From positions 1-64,000 of the forward strand of contig NZ_JALEGS010000030.1 in the NCBI RefSeq assembly GCF_022763345.1: a stretch of DNA of 64,000 nt, given 5' to 3'. Below the pieces are notes generated by a model. It had not been told where the DNA came from, ran no database searches, and was given only the letters and a program-made list of their open reading frames with translations. Position numbers and translations under genes: made by a program. The stretch is from Phaeodactylibacter sp. Lineage in GTDB: Bacteria; Bacteroidota; Bacteroidia; Chitinophagales; Saprospiraceae. This document shows, in pieces, positions 1 to 9,548 of the stretch (the first letter of the stretch is position 1; each line of letters opens with the position of its first letter).

Positions 1-156
1 AAATTTGACTAAATTCGCTCCAAAAGCGAATTCCCAACATAGTCTAAGCCAGCCGGCCCGAAATAACGGGCGATTCGTCCGACAATTCCCGATTTTGGGT
101 ATCCGGTGCGCACCAAGACAAGGCTATGGATTATCTTTGCCCTGCCCCAACATCCA
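1..156. other. Window edge, no supported gene
   Basis: No convincing gene is seen before the repeat at 157. A reverse-strand frame across 9-221 is open but starts inside the repeat and matches no family I know. It could be the end of a gene lying to the left, which cannot be decided here. Confidence 0.4.
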
Positions 157-307
157 ACTATACCGACGATAAAGTGGTCTCCGATAAAGATCGGAGCAGC
201 AAACCGACTTAATGCCGGCATAAACGCTGGAAAGTGGTCTGCGCTTGCCCTGAAAGGCTACGCTTCGTCACGGGGCGTTGTCGCAAACCACTTTGTTAAG
301 CGTATAC
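157..307 (+). repeat. Two-hairpin intergenic repeat, copy A
   Basis: Long copy of an element that recurs at 58958-59065. Three blocks are shared: a 22-base left end (157-178), a middle block (about 200-240) and a right end (about 281-307). Hairpin 1 spans 172-210: an outer stem AAGTGGT with ACC-g-ACTT encloses a perfect 7-bp stem CTCCGAT/ATCGGAG with loop AAAG. Hairpin 2 pairs AAAGTGG (231-237) with CCACTTT (288-294). Terminal TATAC and GTATA are inverted. The right end lies about 20 bases before the start of the following glycosyltransferase gene. No transposase is nearby, so this is a non-autonomous element or a conserved 5' leader; which one is unknown. Confidence 0.8.
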
Positions 308-328
308 CTCAACCGAAAAACGCAATCT

Positions 329-1999
329 GTGAAGCAAGCATTCAACCGGAATTACACAATGGGTTTTGCCCTGCTGGGGGCCTTGTTTTTCCTGCCCTTT
401 CTGGGCGGTGTACACCTTTTTGACTGGGATGAGATCAACTTCGCGGAAATCAGCCGGGAGATGCTAATCACCCAGGAATACACACGGGTATACGTTAATT
501 TCGAGCCCTTTTTTCAAAAGCCGCCCTTTTTTCTTTGGTTGCAGGCGGCAGCCATGGCGGTTTTTGGAGTTGGAGAATTTGCCGCCCGCTTCCCGAATGC
601 GGTTTGTGGCATTATCACCCTGCCCCTGCTCTTCCGGATCGGGCAACGCCTCAAAGGTACCCGCTTTGGGCTGATTTGGGCCGGAGCTTACTTCGGGTCC
701 GTGCTGCCTTTTTTGTACTTCAAGTCCGGCATCATCGACCCCTGGTTTAACCTGTTTATTTTCCTTGGCGTCTACTACTTCATCCTGGCTTACTGGAAGC
801 GGGACGGTTTTGAGGGAGTTGCATTGGGAAAAAGTGCGTGGTGGTACCTTTTTCTTGCAGGCTTCTGGATTGGAATGGGCATGCTGACCAAAGGCCCGGT
901 AGCCTATCTTATTGCGGTGCTCACCATGGGCGTCTACTGGGTATACCAGCGTTTCCGGTTTTATGTAAATGTACCTCAGTTCTTATTCTTTACGTTATCC
1001 GCTACGCTGGTCAGCCTGATTTGGTTTGGGCTGGAAACCATGAAGAACGGGCCGGAGTTTATGATTGAGTTCAATGTGTACCAGTACCGACTGTTCAGTA
1101 CGCCTGATGCCGGGCACCGGGGGTTTCCGGGCTATCACTTTGTGGTGTTGCTCTTGGGGTGTTTCCCGGCTTCCGTTTTTGCCCTTCGTGCCTTCTTCCA
1201 ACTGCCTGAGGAGGAAAAGCCCTTTCAGGTTGACTTCCGCAGATGGATGAAATTTCTGTTTTGGACGGTACTGATCCTGTTCACGATTGTTAAATCCAAA
1301 ATCGTCCATTACTCTTCTATGTGCTACTTTCCACTCACTTATCTGGCTGCATTGACTATTGAAGGCCTGATTACTGGAAAGGTGGCATTTAAGCCCTGGA
1401 TAAAGTGGTTCTTGTACAGTATTGGGGGGCTGTACATTCTGCTGACGCTTGCGCTGCCATTTGTTGGGATGCAGGCAGAGGTGCTGGCACCATTGTTTAA
1501 GGACCCATTTGCACAGGGCAACCTGCAAGCTGAGGTCAACTGGACCGGCTGGGAAGTCATTCCGGGGCTCTTCCTGTTTGGGCTGCTGTTCCTGTTTAGC
1601 CGATTTATGAAAAAAAACCGGCAGCGTGCCTTTGCCCTGCTTTTTGGAGGTACGGGCCTATTCGTAATGCTCACGCTCCTTTTCTTCATTAAGCGCGTTG
1701 AAGGCTATTCACAGCGCGCTGCGGTGGAGTTCTTCAAGGAACGGGCGTCTGAAGATGCGCATTACCTGGTTACAGGCTACAAATCTTATGTGCATCTGTT
1801 CTACACCCGTCCTCAGCAGGGCGGAGAAGCCTGCTTCAAGGATGAGGACTGCCGGGAGGAACTGCTCAATGGCCCGATCAGCAAGCCGGTATACATTGCG
1901 ACTAAAGTGCATAAAGCGGAAGCCCACCGCAACAATCCTAACTTGGAATTATTGAAAGAGAAAAATGGTTTTGTCTTTTTCCGGCGGCTACCGGAATAA
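329..1999 (+). CDS. ArnT-like integral-membrane glycosyltransferase (GT-C fold)
   Basis: Predicted multi-spanning transferase of the GT39/GT83 (PMT_2/ArnT) clan, which moves a sugar from a polyprenyl-phosphate donor onto lipid or protein on the periplasmic side. The protein is highly hydrophobic with about 10-12 membrane segments. The first extracytoplasmic loop has FDWDEINFAEISREML, where the clan carries its catalytic acidic pair, followed by EKPP-like FQKPPFF. A GTG at 329 gives 556 aa with a basic N-terminus before the first membrane helix. ATG 359 is the alternative. TTG codons at 278 and 293 stay in frame but lie inside the upstream repeat. The acceptor cannot be told from sequence. It stands alone, with the sigma factor gene following after 63 bases. 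Confidence 0.8.
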   Translation: MKQAFNRNYTMGFALLGALFFLPFLGGVHLFDWDEINFAEISREMLITQEYTRVYVNFEPFFQKPPFFLWLQAAAMAVFGVGEFAARFPNAVCGIITLPLLFRIGQRLKGTRFGLIWAGAYFGSVLPFLYFKSGIIDPWFNLFIFLGVYYFILAYWKRDGFEGVALGKSAWWYLFLAGFWIGMGMLTKGPVAYLIAVLTMGVYWVYQRFRFYVNVPQFLFFTLSATLVSLIWFGLETMKNGPEFMIEFNVYQYRLFSTPDAGHRGFPGYHFVVLLLGCFPASVFALRAFFQLPEEEKPFQVDFRRWMKFLFWTVLILFTIVKSKIVHYSSMCYFPLTYLAALTIEGLITGKVAFKPWIKWFLYSIGGLYILLTLALPFVGMQAEVLAPLFKDPFAQGNLQAEVNWTGWEVIPGLFLFGLLFLFSRFMKKNRQRAFALLFGGTGLFVMLTLLFFIKRVEGYSQRAAVEFFKERASEDAHYLVTGYKSYVHLFYTRPQQGGEACFKDEDCREELLNGPISKPVYIATKVHKAEAHRNNPNLELLKEKNGFVFFRRLPE

Positions 2000-2006
2000 T
2001 CTAATC

Positions 2007-2039
2007 TTGTCCATTTTTGATTAAATTTCGTTACATTTG
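2007..2039 (+). promoter_or_regulatory. Putative Bacteroidota-type promoter of the sigma gene
   Basis: TACATTTG (2032-2039) fits the -7 consensus TAnnTTTG. A TTG at 2007-2009 lies 22 bases upstream, slightly more than the usual 19-21. The sigma factor ATG is 23 bases downstream of the -7 box. Confidence 0.45.
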
Positions 2040-2062
2040 ATAGAACAATCACTCTGCACCTT

Positions 2063-2629
2063 ATGAGGCGTAATCGAAGGCCCAACTATACCAAACTCAC
2101 CGACGAAGCCCTGATCGATCTCTATCTGAATAATGGGGACGAAAGGGCACTCAATCAACTGTTGTCCCGCTACCTCGACAAGGTGTACTATTTCGCGCTG
2201 AGCATTCTAAAAAATCAAATGGATGCAGAAGATGCTGCTATGGACATACTCGCAAATATTGGGGAAAAGCTCCGCAAATATGACATCACCAACTTTTCCA
2301 GCTGGCTGATGACCGTAGTCCGAAACGAGTGCCTAAGCCGTTTAAAAAACTACATGAAGAACCGGATCGAAGATCTTTCTGAAAAAAATGACCCCGGTTT
2401 TATGGAATTTCCCATTATTGAGGCTCTTGATGGTAGAGACGACGAGTTGGAGCAGCTCCTAAAAGCTGTTGACGAACTTAAAGACGAGCAAAACCGATGT
2501 ATTGTCGCTCATTATTTCCTGGGGCTGACCTATAAAGACATTGCGTCAGAAGAAGGGTTTTCGGTCAACCAGGTTAAGAGCTACATACAAAATGGTAAAA
2601 GGAACCTCAGATTGCAGTTAACCAAGTGA
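2063..2629 (+). CDS. ECF-type RNA polymerase sigma factor
   Basis: Alternative sigma factor of 188 aa that would direct RNA polymerase to a dedicated set of promoters. Region 2 (about residues 27-95) contains YLDKVYYFALSILKN, the DAEDAAMDI stretch typical of ECF sigma factors and the SWLMTVVRNECLSRLKN helix. Region 4 (about 133-186) is a helix-turn-helix with YKDIASEEGFSVNQVKSYI. The next gene starts within a few bases and encodes a single-pass membrane protein, the usual arrangement for a sigma factor and its membrane regulator. The regulon is unknown; the convergent CHAT protein is a reasonable partner by position only. Confidence 0.93.
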   Translation: MRRNRRPNYTKLTDEALIDLYLNNGDERALNQLLSRYLDKVYYFALSILKNQMDAEDAAMDILANIGEKLRKYDITNFSSWLMTVVRNECLSRLKNYMKNRIEDLSEKNDPGFMEFPIIEALDGRDDELEQLLKAVDELKDEQNRCIVAHYFLGLTYKDIASEEGFSVNQVKSYIQNGKRNLRLQLTK

Positions 2630-2631
2630 AC

Positions 2632-3387
2632 ATGAAAAGGGAACAGCCAAAGGGCAAAAACAACCTGACCAGAGAAGATTTCATGCGCTTTCACCGTATC
2701 GGAAAAGTTGATGTAGACCCTTCCGGTTACAATGCGTTTTCAAAAGCCGCGCTACGTGGTGTGCGTTATCAAAAAGAGAACCCTGACCTTGTTTTTTCCA
2801 GGATGGAGAAACAACTTGGGCTTCATTCTTCAGGTGGTGGCCGCCGCGTTTCCATGCGGCTGATCATGGCTGCTGCCGCCAGCGTTGCCATTCTCATTAG
2901 TGTAGGTTACCTCGCCTTTTTCCAGGGCACTGCTGTCTCTGGGGAGGATATGTACCGTACCCATTTCACAGCTATTAGCTATGTGGATGACGATGTCAAG
3001 CGGGGCACCCGCACGCAAGTGAAGTCTACCGAAGATATTAAAACCAAAGCGATACTGGCTTATACAGAGGGCAACTATGCTCAAGCTGAAGGGTTATTCC
3101 AGCTTTACCTCAGCCAGGCAGATCCACAAGACCGTATTGCCCGCTTTTTCTACGGAATTACGCTCCTCGACCAGGGTAAGCTGAAGCCCGCCATTTCCAT
3201 TTTTGAAGACACCCGCAACAATCCGCCAAAAGCCGGGCTTCAAAGGTCGGCTACTTTTTATTTGGCATTAGCGCATATCCGGCAGGAACAACATGACAAA
3301 GTGCTTCCGTTGCTACAATCGCTGGCAGACCGGGAAGACCGATACGGCAGAAAGGCAGTCGAGATATTGTCCGACTACGGGCTTTAG
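2632..3387 (+). CDS. Single-pass membrane TPR protein, possible anti-sigma partner
   Basis: This 251-aa protein has a soluble N-terminal part (1-74), one membrane helix (about 75-97, MRLIMAAAASVAILISVGYL) and a periplasmic C-terminal part with two or three TPR-like helical pairs (AILAYTEGNYAQAEGLF, FYGITLLDQGKLKPAISIF, YLALAHIRQEQHDKVLPLL). ATG 2632 is preferred over GTG 2626, which overlaps the sigma gene stop. Topology and position fit a membrane regulator of the ECF sigma factor, but no classical zinc anti-sigma motif (HxxxCxxC) is present, so the role is inferred. Its stop codon overlaps that of the convergent CHAT gene. Confidence 0.75.
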   Translation: MKREQPKGKNNLTREDFMRFHRIGKVDVDPSGYNAFSKAALRGVRYQKENPDLVFSRMEKQLGLHSSGGGRRVSMRLIMAAAASVAILISVGYLAFFQGTAVSGEDMYRTHFTAISYVDDDVKRGTRTQVKSTEDIKTKAILAYTEGNYAQAEGLFQLYLSQADPQDRIARFFYGITLLDQGKLKPAISIFEDTRNNPPKAGLQRSATFYLALAHIRQEQHDKVLPLLQSLADREDRYGRKAVEILSDYGL

Positions 3388-6356
3388 TTGAGGTCAGGCC
3401 CGGGGGCTTTGCGTTGCTTCCGGTACCACCATATGCCTGCCAGTAGAACTGCCACAAGCAGCCCTGCGACGACCAACCGTAAATAATCATGGATTACAAT
3501 GGCCGAAAGCTTTACAGGAGCAAGGTCCCCGCTATAAACAAAGCTGCTCCAGTAGTAAGGATGGGCAAACAAATCGTCATTTTTCAGACAGTAGATTTTA
3601 GCTTCCCGCAGGGCTTCCGCCTTGCCCAGCCCTTCACTGAGCTTTTCATAGAACACCCGGACCAGGTCAGGCACTAAATCATCTTTGATCGGCCATAGCG
3701 TCATCACCGTATTTGGGCAGCCCGCGTAAGCGAAAGCGTGCCCGAGGCTTACCGCGCCTTCCCCTGCCCTAATGGTACCGAAGCCCGTATTGCAGCCACT
3801 TAAAAAGCCCAGCTGTGCAGGGATATGCTGCCCGTAAATTTCGTAAATGTTTAGTTTCCCGTCTTCTTTTCCTGTCTCTTTGAGCAACAGGTGTGTAGCG
3901 CTGGGGAATTGATCATTAATAGCCGTATGAGTCGCGAGGTGTAAAATGCCAGATTCACTGCACTTTTGCTTAAAGGCCTCTTCCGTCGCCTCCTGGCCCC
4001 TCAAAAAAGTCCCTTTAAAAAGCAGGTTTAGCGTGCTGACTTCCTTTTGCGCTCCGGGCAAAGCCCCAAATTGGTCTCCTGCCCTTACACTGCCTTCGCC
4101 TCCATCAAATAATGGAGCCATCGCTGTGACGCCGTAGCGTGTCCCAACCTCCTGCTGCACGCCTTTGTACAGCAATGCAGCACTTCCAGAAAGCAGTCGC
4201 CTCGTTTGATAGGCCTCCAACAAGTAATGAAGAGGCTTTACCTCAGGAGGCTGCATCAAAAATTGATCGAAAGGGATATATACAAGCGGACCATCAGGAA
4301 TGATAACCAGTTTTTCATCGTTTAAGTAAGGCTGTAAGGGCGCGAATACCTGTTGATAGACCTTGTAACTTGCTTTGCCTACCCGATCCTCATTGTTTCG
4401 CAGAGCATCGTATAACGACTGTACATCTTTTTCAAGATTCGCGGCCTCAAGCTTAAGAAAATGAGTGGTTTCAGCATCAGCAATCAGGACATACAATTCC
4501 TTATCTGCGTAGAAGTACTCCACCATCGTCTCGTCAGGATCCACTACGTCCTGCCTAACCGTTTCGAGGTCTGGCATAATCATTTCAATGCGGGTTTTGT
4601 AGTAGCGCGGATACTGGACTCTGATGATGCCAAAAAGGCTATCCTGTGCACGGGTCAGCCGACCGAGCGCGCCCTTCCAGGCCTCAACTTGCTTTGGGGA
4701 TGAGCTGCTGCTCAAAGTATTGAGGTTCAGCTGATAAAAGGCGATGTCTTCCCGAATGCTGCGTTCTGCTTCAACCACCTGGTCCGAAATATCATAAAAG
4801 CGGGCAGCCTCCATCGCGTTTAGGTTTTCCAGTACCGACAGGGCTTTGTTCTTTTCCATATACAGAAATGCCTGGTTAATATGCAGCTTGTCCCCGGTCT
4901 TCTGGTACAGCCGATAGTGCATTCCAATAAGCGCATTGTACAGGTTTTTGGAATTGGCTGACATGAGTTCTTTGGACTTCTGGCTCTGATAGGACAAACG
5001 GGATGCAGTCACGGCTGAATCGGCCGCCTGTAAGGTGCGCAATGCGGCCTGCTGCAACTCAAAGTCCGCAGTTTCCTTAGCTTGCCGCTCCAGCAAGGCT
5101 GCCTGTATCGGGAACAGCGTCAGTGTATAGGCAATGGCTTCCATAGCGCGCCAGTTGGGAACATCGGTGTAACTCCCAGGCTTATAGCCGGGCACGAGGA
5201 CCTGATAAGCCTCCTGTACAGCCCATAGCGCATCCTCCGTTCGCTGGAGTGCCTGAAGGACTTTACTTTTGACCAACTTAGTACCAGCCCAGGATTCAAC
5301 ACTACCTGAACCGACCTTTTCCGCTTTGGCAACCCAGGATAACGCTTCTGCTGCGCGCCCTGCCTCCAGAAAATTTCGGGCTTTATAATTGTAGGCAATC
5401 TGTAGATAGCCAGAACGGTCAAATGCAGGTTTAAGTGCATTGGCTTCAGCAATGACTTCATCCAGCAATGCTTCACTGCGCCTGATTTTCCCACTCTCAC
5501 TGTAGGCCCAAATCAGATTGAGCTGAGTGGAGAATATATTGTTCGTCAGACTGCCATTGAGCCTACGTCGTATCTCCAGCGCTTTTTTCAGATTCCGGAT
5601 ACCGTCTTTCCATTCATTGACCTCCACATAAAGCGCCCCGAGGTTGTTGAGCGCCCGGGCGAGGTCTCTGTCTTCCTGTGCAGCTTCTACTGCGCCCTCC
5701 TGAATGTGGATGGCCCGTTGCAGGTCCCCCAATTCGGCATAGCTGTGAGCGATATTGTTCTTCGCGCTGAAAATCTCATCCTGCATATTCAGCTCCGTGG
5801 CAATAGTTAGGGAAGTATCCAGATAGCTTAGTGCTTTTTTCCAGTTACCACGTGCCCCATAGGCGAATCCAAGGTTATTGTAAGCCATGGAAGCGTTTAG
5901 GCTTTTATAGCCATTAATGAGCAGAGCGGTATCTCTTGCCCTATGGCAAAAGTCCAGCTTTTTCTCGTAGTCTTTCATCTCCCCATGATAGATACTCATG
6001 TTCATGAGCGCGATGGGATAAAACGAGATCGTGTCCTTTTCTGCCTCCAGATAGGTTTCGAAGATCCGGTATGCCTCTTGAACAGCAATATTGCCGGGTG
6101 TATAAGACTCGTGGCCGTAGTAAGACATTTCACTGGCCCAGGTCTTCAGGTAAGCCATCCGGTAATAATCATTCTGAGCCGCAAAGTAAGGGTAAGCTTG
6201 TTCGTAGGCCTCATAGGCTGGAATGTATGCATTAGCTGAACGCAACTCGTCTCCTTCACATACCAGCAGTTCAGGTGTGTCTTCCTGGGCGTGTGCAACA
6301 TGTATCACTGAGCATGCTACCAGCAGTACCCAAAGGTTTAGTTTCCATAGATTCAT
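3384..6356 (-). CDS. Membrane-anchored TPR protein with C-terminal CHAT protease domain
   Basis: Large exported protein (990 aa): signal peptide (about 1-23, ending AHAQ), a long TPR array (about 30-560), then a caspase-like CHAT domain (about 670-945) and a C-terminal membrane helix (about 959-978) with a basic tail. The CHAT His-Cys dyad looks intact: His810 in LHLATHT and Cys855 in FLSGCNTG, followed by the usual GEGAVSLGHAFAYAG. CHAT proteins are separase/caspase-like cysteine peptidases often linked to TPR sensors. Signal peptide plus C-terminal anchor place the TPR and peptidase domains in the periplasm. It converges on the sigma/TPR pair and overlaps it by four bases. Substrate and trigger are unknown. 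Confidence 0.88.
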   Translation of the reverse strand: MNLWKLNLWVLLVACSVIHVAHAQEDTPELLVCEGDELRSANAYIPAYEAYEQAYPYFAAQNDYYRMAYLKTWASEMSYYGHESYTPGNIAVQEAYRIFETYLEAEKDTISFYPIALMNMSIYHGEMKDYEKKLDFCHRARDTALLINGYKSLNASMAYNNLGFAYGARGNWKKALSYLDTSLTIATELNMQDEIFSAKNNIAHSYAELGDLQRAIHIQEGAVEAAQEDRDLARALNNLGALYVEVNEWKDGIRNLKKALEIRRRLNGSLTNNIFSTQLNLIWAYSESGKIRRSEALLDEVIAEANALKPAFDRSGYLQIAYNYKARNFLEAGRAAEALSWVAKAEKVGSGSVESWAGTKLVKSKVLQALQRTEDALWAVQEAYQVLVPGYKPGSYTDVPNWRAMEAIAYTLTLFPIQAALLERQAKETADFELQQAALRTLQAADSAVTASRLSYQSQKSKELMSANSKNLYNALIGMHYRLYQKTGDKLHINQAFLYMEKNKALSVLENLNAMEAARFYDISDQVVEAERSIREDIAFYQLNLNTLSSSSSPKQVEAWKGALGRLTRAQDSLFGIIRVQYPRYYKTRIEMIMPDLETVRQDVVDPDETMVEYFYADKELYVLIADAETTHFLKLEAANLEKDVQSLYDALRNNEDRVGKASYKVYQQVFAPLQPYLNDEKLVIIPDGPLVYIPFDQFLMQPPEVKPLHYLLEAYQTRRLLSGSAALLYKGVQQEVGTRYGVTAMAPLFDGGEGSVRAGDQFGALPGAQKEVSTLNLLFKGTFLRGQEATEEAFKQKCSESGILHLATHTAINDQFPSATHLLLKETGKEDGKLNIYEIYGQHIPAQLGFLSGCNTGFGTIRAGEGAVSLGHAFAYAGCPNTVMTLWPIKDDLVPDLVRVFYEKLSEGLGKAEALREAKIYCLKNDDLFAHPYYWSSFVYSGDLAPVKLSAIVIHDYLRLVVAGLLVAVLLAGIWWYRKQRKAPGPDLN

Positions 6357-6532
6357 AACCCCCGTCTTATTGATCCTGAGCTTTAAAGTACTCGTTTCAT
6401 CAGGAAAATGGAAAGTTTATTTCCAAAATCAAAACATTTCTTCCCGATTGTGGTTAGGTCCCCGTAATAGGTTTTAGTTAAAATAGTTGAGTTGCACGCA
6501 GGGCAATAGCCGTGTGTGCAATTTTTTTGCCT

Positions 6533-7444
6533 ATGCTTATCCTATATCTACTTTTACTGTTGGTCCTACTTTACACTTCAGCGCCTCGCGGCACACTGCT
6601 GCATGAAGCCACGCGACTGCCCACTTTGTGGTACCAGGCGCTAAGAAGCGGGCAAACAGGAGCAGCCGCAGAAAAGATTAGCTACGGACCACACCCCAGG
6701 CAATACTATCTTTTTTGTACTGCTGCCCGGCCATCACCTCAACCTGCTCAGTGGATTATTTACTTTCATGGTGGCAGCTGGAGGTGGGGCAAACCCGATT
6801 ACTTCAAGGTACATGCCCGTATCCTATCCGATTTGGGCTTCCATGTTATTCTCCCTTCGTACCGCCCCTGCCCAAAACACAATTATACCCACATTGCAGC
6901 TGACCTGAAGGCATTGCTCCGCGCACTCGGCCAAAACCACCCTGAATGGTCACCGCAGGCTACGATTGCCGGCGGAATGTCTGCCGGAGGGCATCTTTCG
7001 GCGCTGCTGGCGCTTGATGTGAATTTGGTCCGCGAGGTACTGCCTAATGCCTCCCCAATGGCCGGTTTCTTCGCGCTTGGTGCGCCACTCGACCTGGAGC
7101 AAATGCCCCAAAGCTTCGCCATCCGGGACCTGGCAGGCCCCCGGGAAGGTGCTTTGTTTTCCAAAGCCAACCCCGCTGCACATCTTCCGTTTCATCCCAA
7201 ACAGCAGGGGCTTATCATCCACGGTGATCGGGACGGGATGGTTCCGGTAGCGGCTGCCAGGGCTTTCGTTCAGGAAGCTAAAGCCAGCTCAAATAACCTT
7301 AGCTTCCATGAGATAGAGAAAGGAACACACCTGAGCATAGCGGCATGGCCATTCAACAATGAGCAGGTACGGCACATCATCGTCAACTGGCTGACCGAAA
7401 AGCCCAACAAGCCTCAAGGCGGCAACCACTATGGCGAGCACTAA
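6533..7444 (+). CDS. Alpha/beta hydrolase, carboxylesterase type
   Basis: Predicted esterase of the BD-FAE/hormone-sensitive-lipase-like group, 303 aa. It has an N-terminal hydrophobic segment (MLILYLLLLLVLLY), so is probably membrane-anchored or exported. Visible features are the oxyanion motif HGGSW (79-83), the nucleophile elbow GMSAG (148-152, Ser150), the acid in GDRDGMVP (Asp234) and the His in GTHLS (His266), giving a complete triad. ATG 6533 starts directly at the hydrophobic segment; GTG 6512 is in frame but less likely. It is divergent from the CHAT gene and stands alone. Substrate not predictable. Confidence 0.85.
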   Translation: MLILYLLLLLVLLYTSAPRGTLLHEATRLPTLWYQALRSGQTGAAAEKISYGPHPRQYYLFCTAARPSPQPAQWIIYFHGGSWRWGKPDYFKVHARILSDLGFHVILPSYRPCPKHNYTHIAADLKALLRALGQNHPEWSPQATIAGGMSAGGHLSALLALDVNLVREVLPNASPMAGFFALGAPLDLEQMPQSFAIRDLAGPREGALFSKANPAAHLPFHPKQQGLIIHGDRDGMVPVAAARAFVQEAKASSNNLSFHEIEKGTHLSIAAWPFNNEQVRHIIVNWLTEKPNKPQGGNHYGEH

Positions 7445-7587
7445 CCACTTCTGGCTTTGTGTTTTATTCCCATTTTAAAATACCTTCACCCGGACAGTAT
7501 GCGCACTACCTCGCCCGCTTAAAACATCCCACTCTCCCATCCGTTTTAATTACGGATACAATATAACATTGAAAATCAATCCTATAC

Positions 7588-9513
7588 ATGGCTAACCAAA
7601 CCAATCCGAAATCCCAACCTTCCAAGGGGAAACCCAACTCCCCTTCTGGCAGATCACCATCCTGGTTACTTTACATACTGCTTGCCCTGCTTCTGGGACA
7701 AGCTGTTTTCTATTTCAATGGCTCCCAGACAGAAGAAATCTCCTGGAGCCGCTTTAAGCAGGAAATGCTTGGGAACGGAGATGTCTACAAGATCGATGTC
7801 ATCAATCAGCAGAAGGCAGAGGTCTATATCAAATCGGAAGCCCTCACCAGCAGCCGCTATCCGGAGATTGACTCCAGTCAGTCTGGCCCGCATTACACTT
7901 TTAATATCGGTTCACTTGATAATTTTCAGGAAACGCTTGACGCCAATCAGGAAGCCACAGGCAACACTATTGATCTGGCTTTTCAGGAGCGTACAGACTG
8001 GGTAGGCAGCATACTGTCATGGATGCTCCCCATACTGATCATTGTCGGTATATGGATCTTTATCCTTCGCCGTATGCGCCCCGGCGGTGGCATGGGCAGC
8101 GGCGGCGGCAACATATTTGACATCGGAAAGTCCAAAGCCAAGCTGTTTGAGAAAGGGTCTAGTGATGTCACCTTCAAAGATGTGGCCGGGCTGGAAGAAG
8201 TCAAAGTGGAAGTCAAAGAAGTCGTGGACTTCCTGAAGAACCCTTCCCGCTACACCAAATTGGGTGCGAAAATCCCCAAAGGTGTCCTGCTGGTAGGGCC
8301 TCCGGGCACCGGTAAGACCTTGCTGGCGAGAGCGGTGGCGGGTCAGGCAGAAGTCCCTTTTTATTCCATCTCCGGTTCTGAGTTTGTGGAAATGTTCGTA
8401 GGTGTTGGTGCTTCAAGGGTGCGCGATCTTTTCAAAAAAGCCAAGCAGACCTCCCCCAGTATCATCTTTATTGATGAGATTGATGCCATCGGGCGCTCCC
8501 GGGGGAAAAGTGCCGCTATGCAAGCCAATGATGAGCGGGAAAACACCCTCAATCAAATCCTCACGGAAATGGATGGCTTTGGCACCAACACTGGTGTCAT
8601 TGTGATGGCTGCAACCAACCGTGGCGATGTCCTCGACCGGGCACTGCTGCGCCCTGGTCGCTTCGACCGGCAGATTTACCTGGAATTGCCCACCCGCACC
8701 GAACGGAAAGCGATCCTGGAAGTGCACACCAAACCCCTCGCCATGTCAGAGGATATCGACCTGGATACCCTGGCTGCCCAAACGCCAGGGTTCTCCGGTG
8801 CGGATATCGCCAATGTCTGTAATGAAGCAGCGTTAATTGCAGCCCGCCGCAGCAAGGAGCAGGTGGAAATGAAAGACTTCTACGATGCTACCGACCGGGT
8901 CATTGCCGGCTTAGAGAAAAAGAGCAAAATCATCAGTGAAGGCGAAAAGAAAGTTATTGCCCACCATGAAGCCGGGCACGCGACCGCCAGCTGGTTCCTA
9001 AAACACGCCGACAATCTGTTGAAAGTCTCGGTGGTGCCCAGAGGGCGGTCCCTGGGGGCAGCCTGGTACCTGCCTCAGGAGCATGTCATCTACAATACCG
9101 ATCAATTCATGGACCGGATCTGTACCGCACTGGGCGGCCGGGCGGCCGAGGAGATCATCTTTGGCAAAGTCTCTTCCGGCGCATTGGATGACCTTGAAAA
9201 AGTGACCAAGCAGGCTTACACCATGGTGGCTTACTACGGGCTTAACGAAAAGCTGGGCAACATTAGCTACTACGACAGCACCGGGCAAAGTGAGCAATCC
9301 CTGCAAAAGCCTTACAGTGAAGCCACCGCACAGGTCATTGATGAGGAGGTCCACAAACTGGTAGAGACAGCTTACCAGCGAACGCTGAATTTGCTGCGCG
9401 ACCACCGCACCCAACTTGAAGAACTGGCCCAGTTGCTGCTGACCAAAGAGGTTGCTTTTAAAGATGACCTGGTAGCGATTTTCGGGGAACGCACGCAGGA
9501 AGTTGAAGCCTAA
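7588..9513 (+). CDS. ftsH: ATP-dependent zinc metalloprotease FtsH
   Basis: Membrane-bound AAA+ protease (641 aa) that degrades misfolded membrane proteins and short-lived regulators as a hexamer. Membrane helices at about 27-44 and 142-161 flank a periplasmic domain. A Gly-rich linker (GGGMGSGGG) follows, then the AAA domain with Walker A GPPGTGKT (237-244), Walker B FIDEIDA (294-300), the pore motif [11 protein letters not shown] and the arginine-finger region RPGRFDRQ. The M41 zinc site is HEAGH (His460, Glu461, His464). Length and order are normal for the family. ATG 7588 opens the basic N-terminus. Convergent or divergent partners are absent; xseA follows after 35 bases. Confidence 0.98.
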   Translation: MANQTNPKSQPSKGKPNSPSGRSPSWLLYILLALLLGQAVFYFNGSQTEEISWSRFKQEMLGNGDVYKIDVINQQKAEVYIKSEALTSSRYPEIDSSQSGPHYTFNIGSLDNFQETLDANQEATGNTIDLAFQERTDWVGSILSWMLPILIIVGIWIFILRRMRPGGGMGSGGGNIFDIGKSKAKLFEKGSSDVTFKDVAGLEEVKVEVKEVVDFLKNPSRYTKLGAKIPKGVLLVGPPGTGKTLLARAVAGQAEVPFYSISGSEFVEMFVGVGASRVRDLFKKAKQTSPSIIFIDEIDAIGRSRGKSAAMQANDERENTLNQILTEMDGFGTNTGVIVMAATNRGDVLDRALLRPGRFDRQIYLELPTRTERKAILEVHTKPLAMSEDIDLDTLAAQTPGFSGADIANVCNEAALIAARRSKEQVEMKDFYDATDRVIAGLEKKSKIISEGEKKVIAHHEAGHATASWFLKHADNLLKVSVVPRGRSLGAAWYLPQEHVIYNTDQFMDRICTALGGRAAEEIIFGKVSSGALDDLEKVTKQAYTMVAYYGLNEKLGNISYYDSTGQSEQSLQKPYSEATAQVIDEEVHKLVETAYQRTLNLLRDHRTQLEELAQLLLTKEVAFKDDLVAIFGERTQEVEA

Positions 9514-9548
9514 ATGCCTACCTTTGAAGCCTGACTAAAGCAAGGGAC

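Noticed and set aside
9..221. Reverse-strand frame of 70 codons at the window edge
   Set aside because: It starts inside the repeat and matches no family; kept only as an open question.
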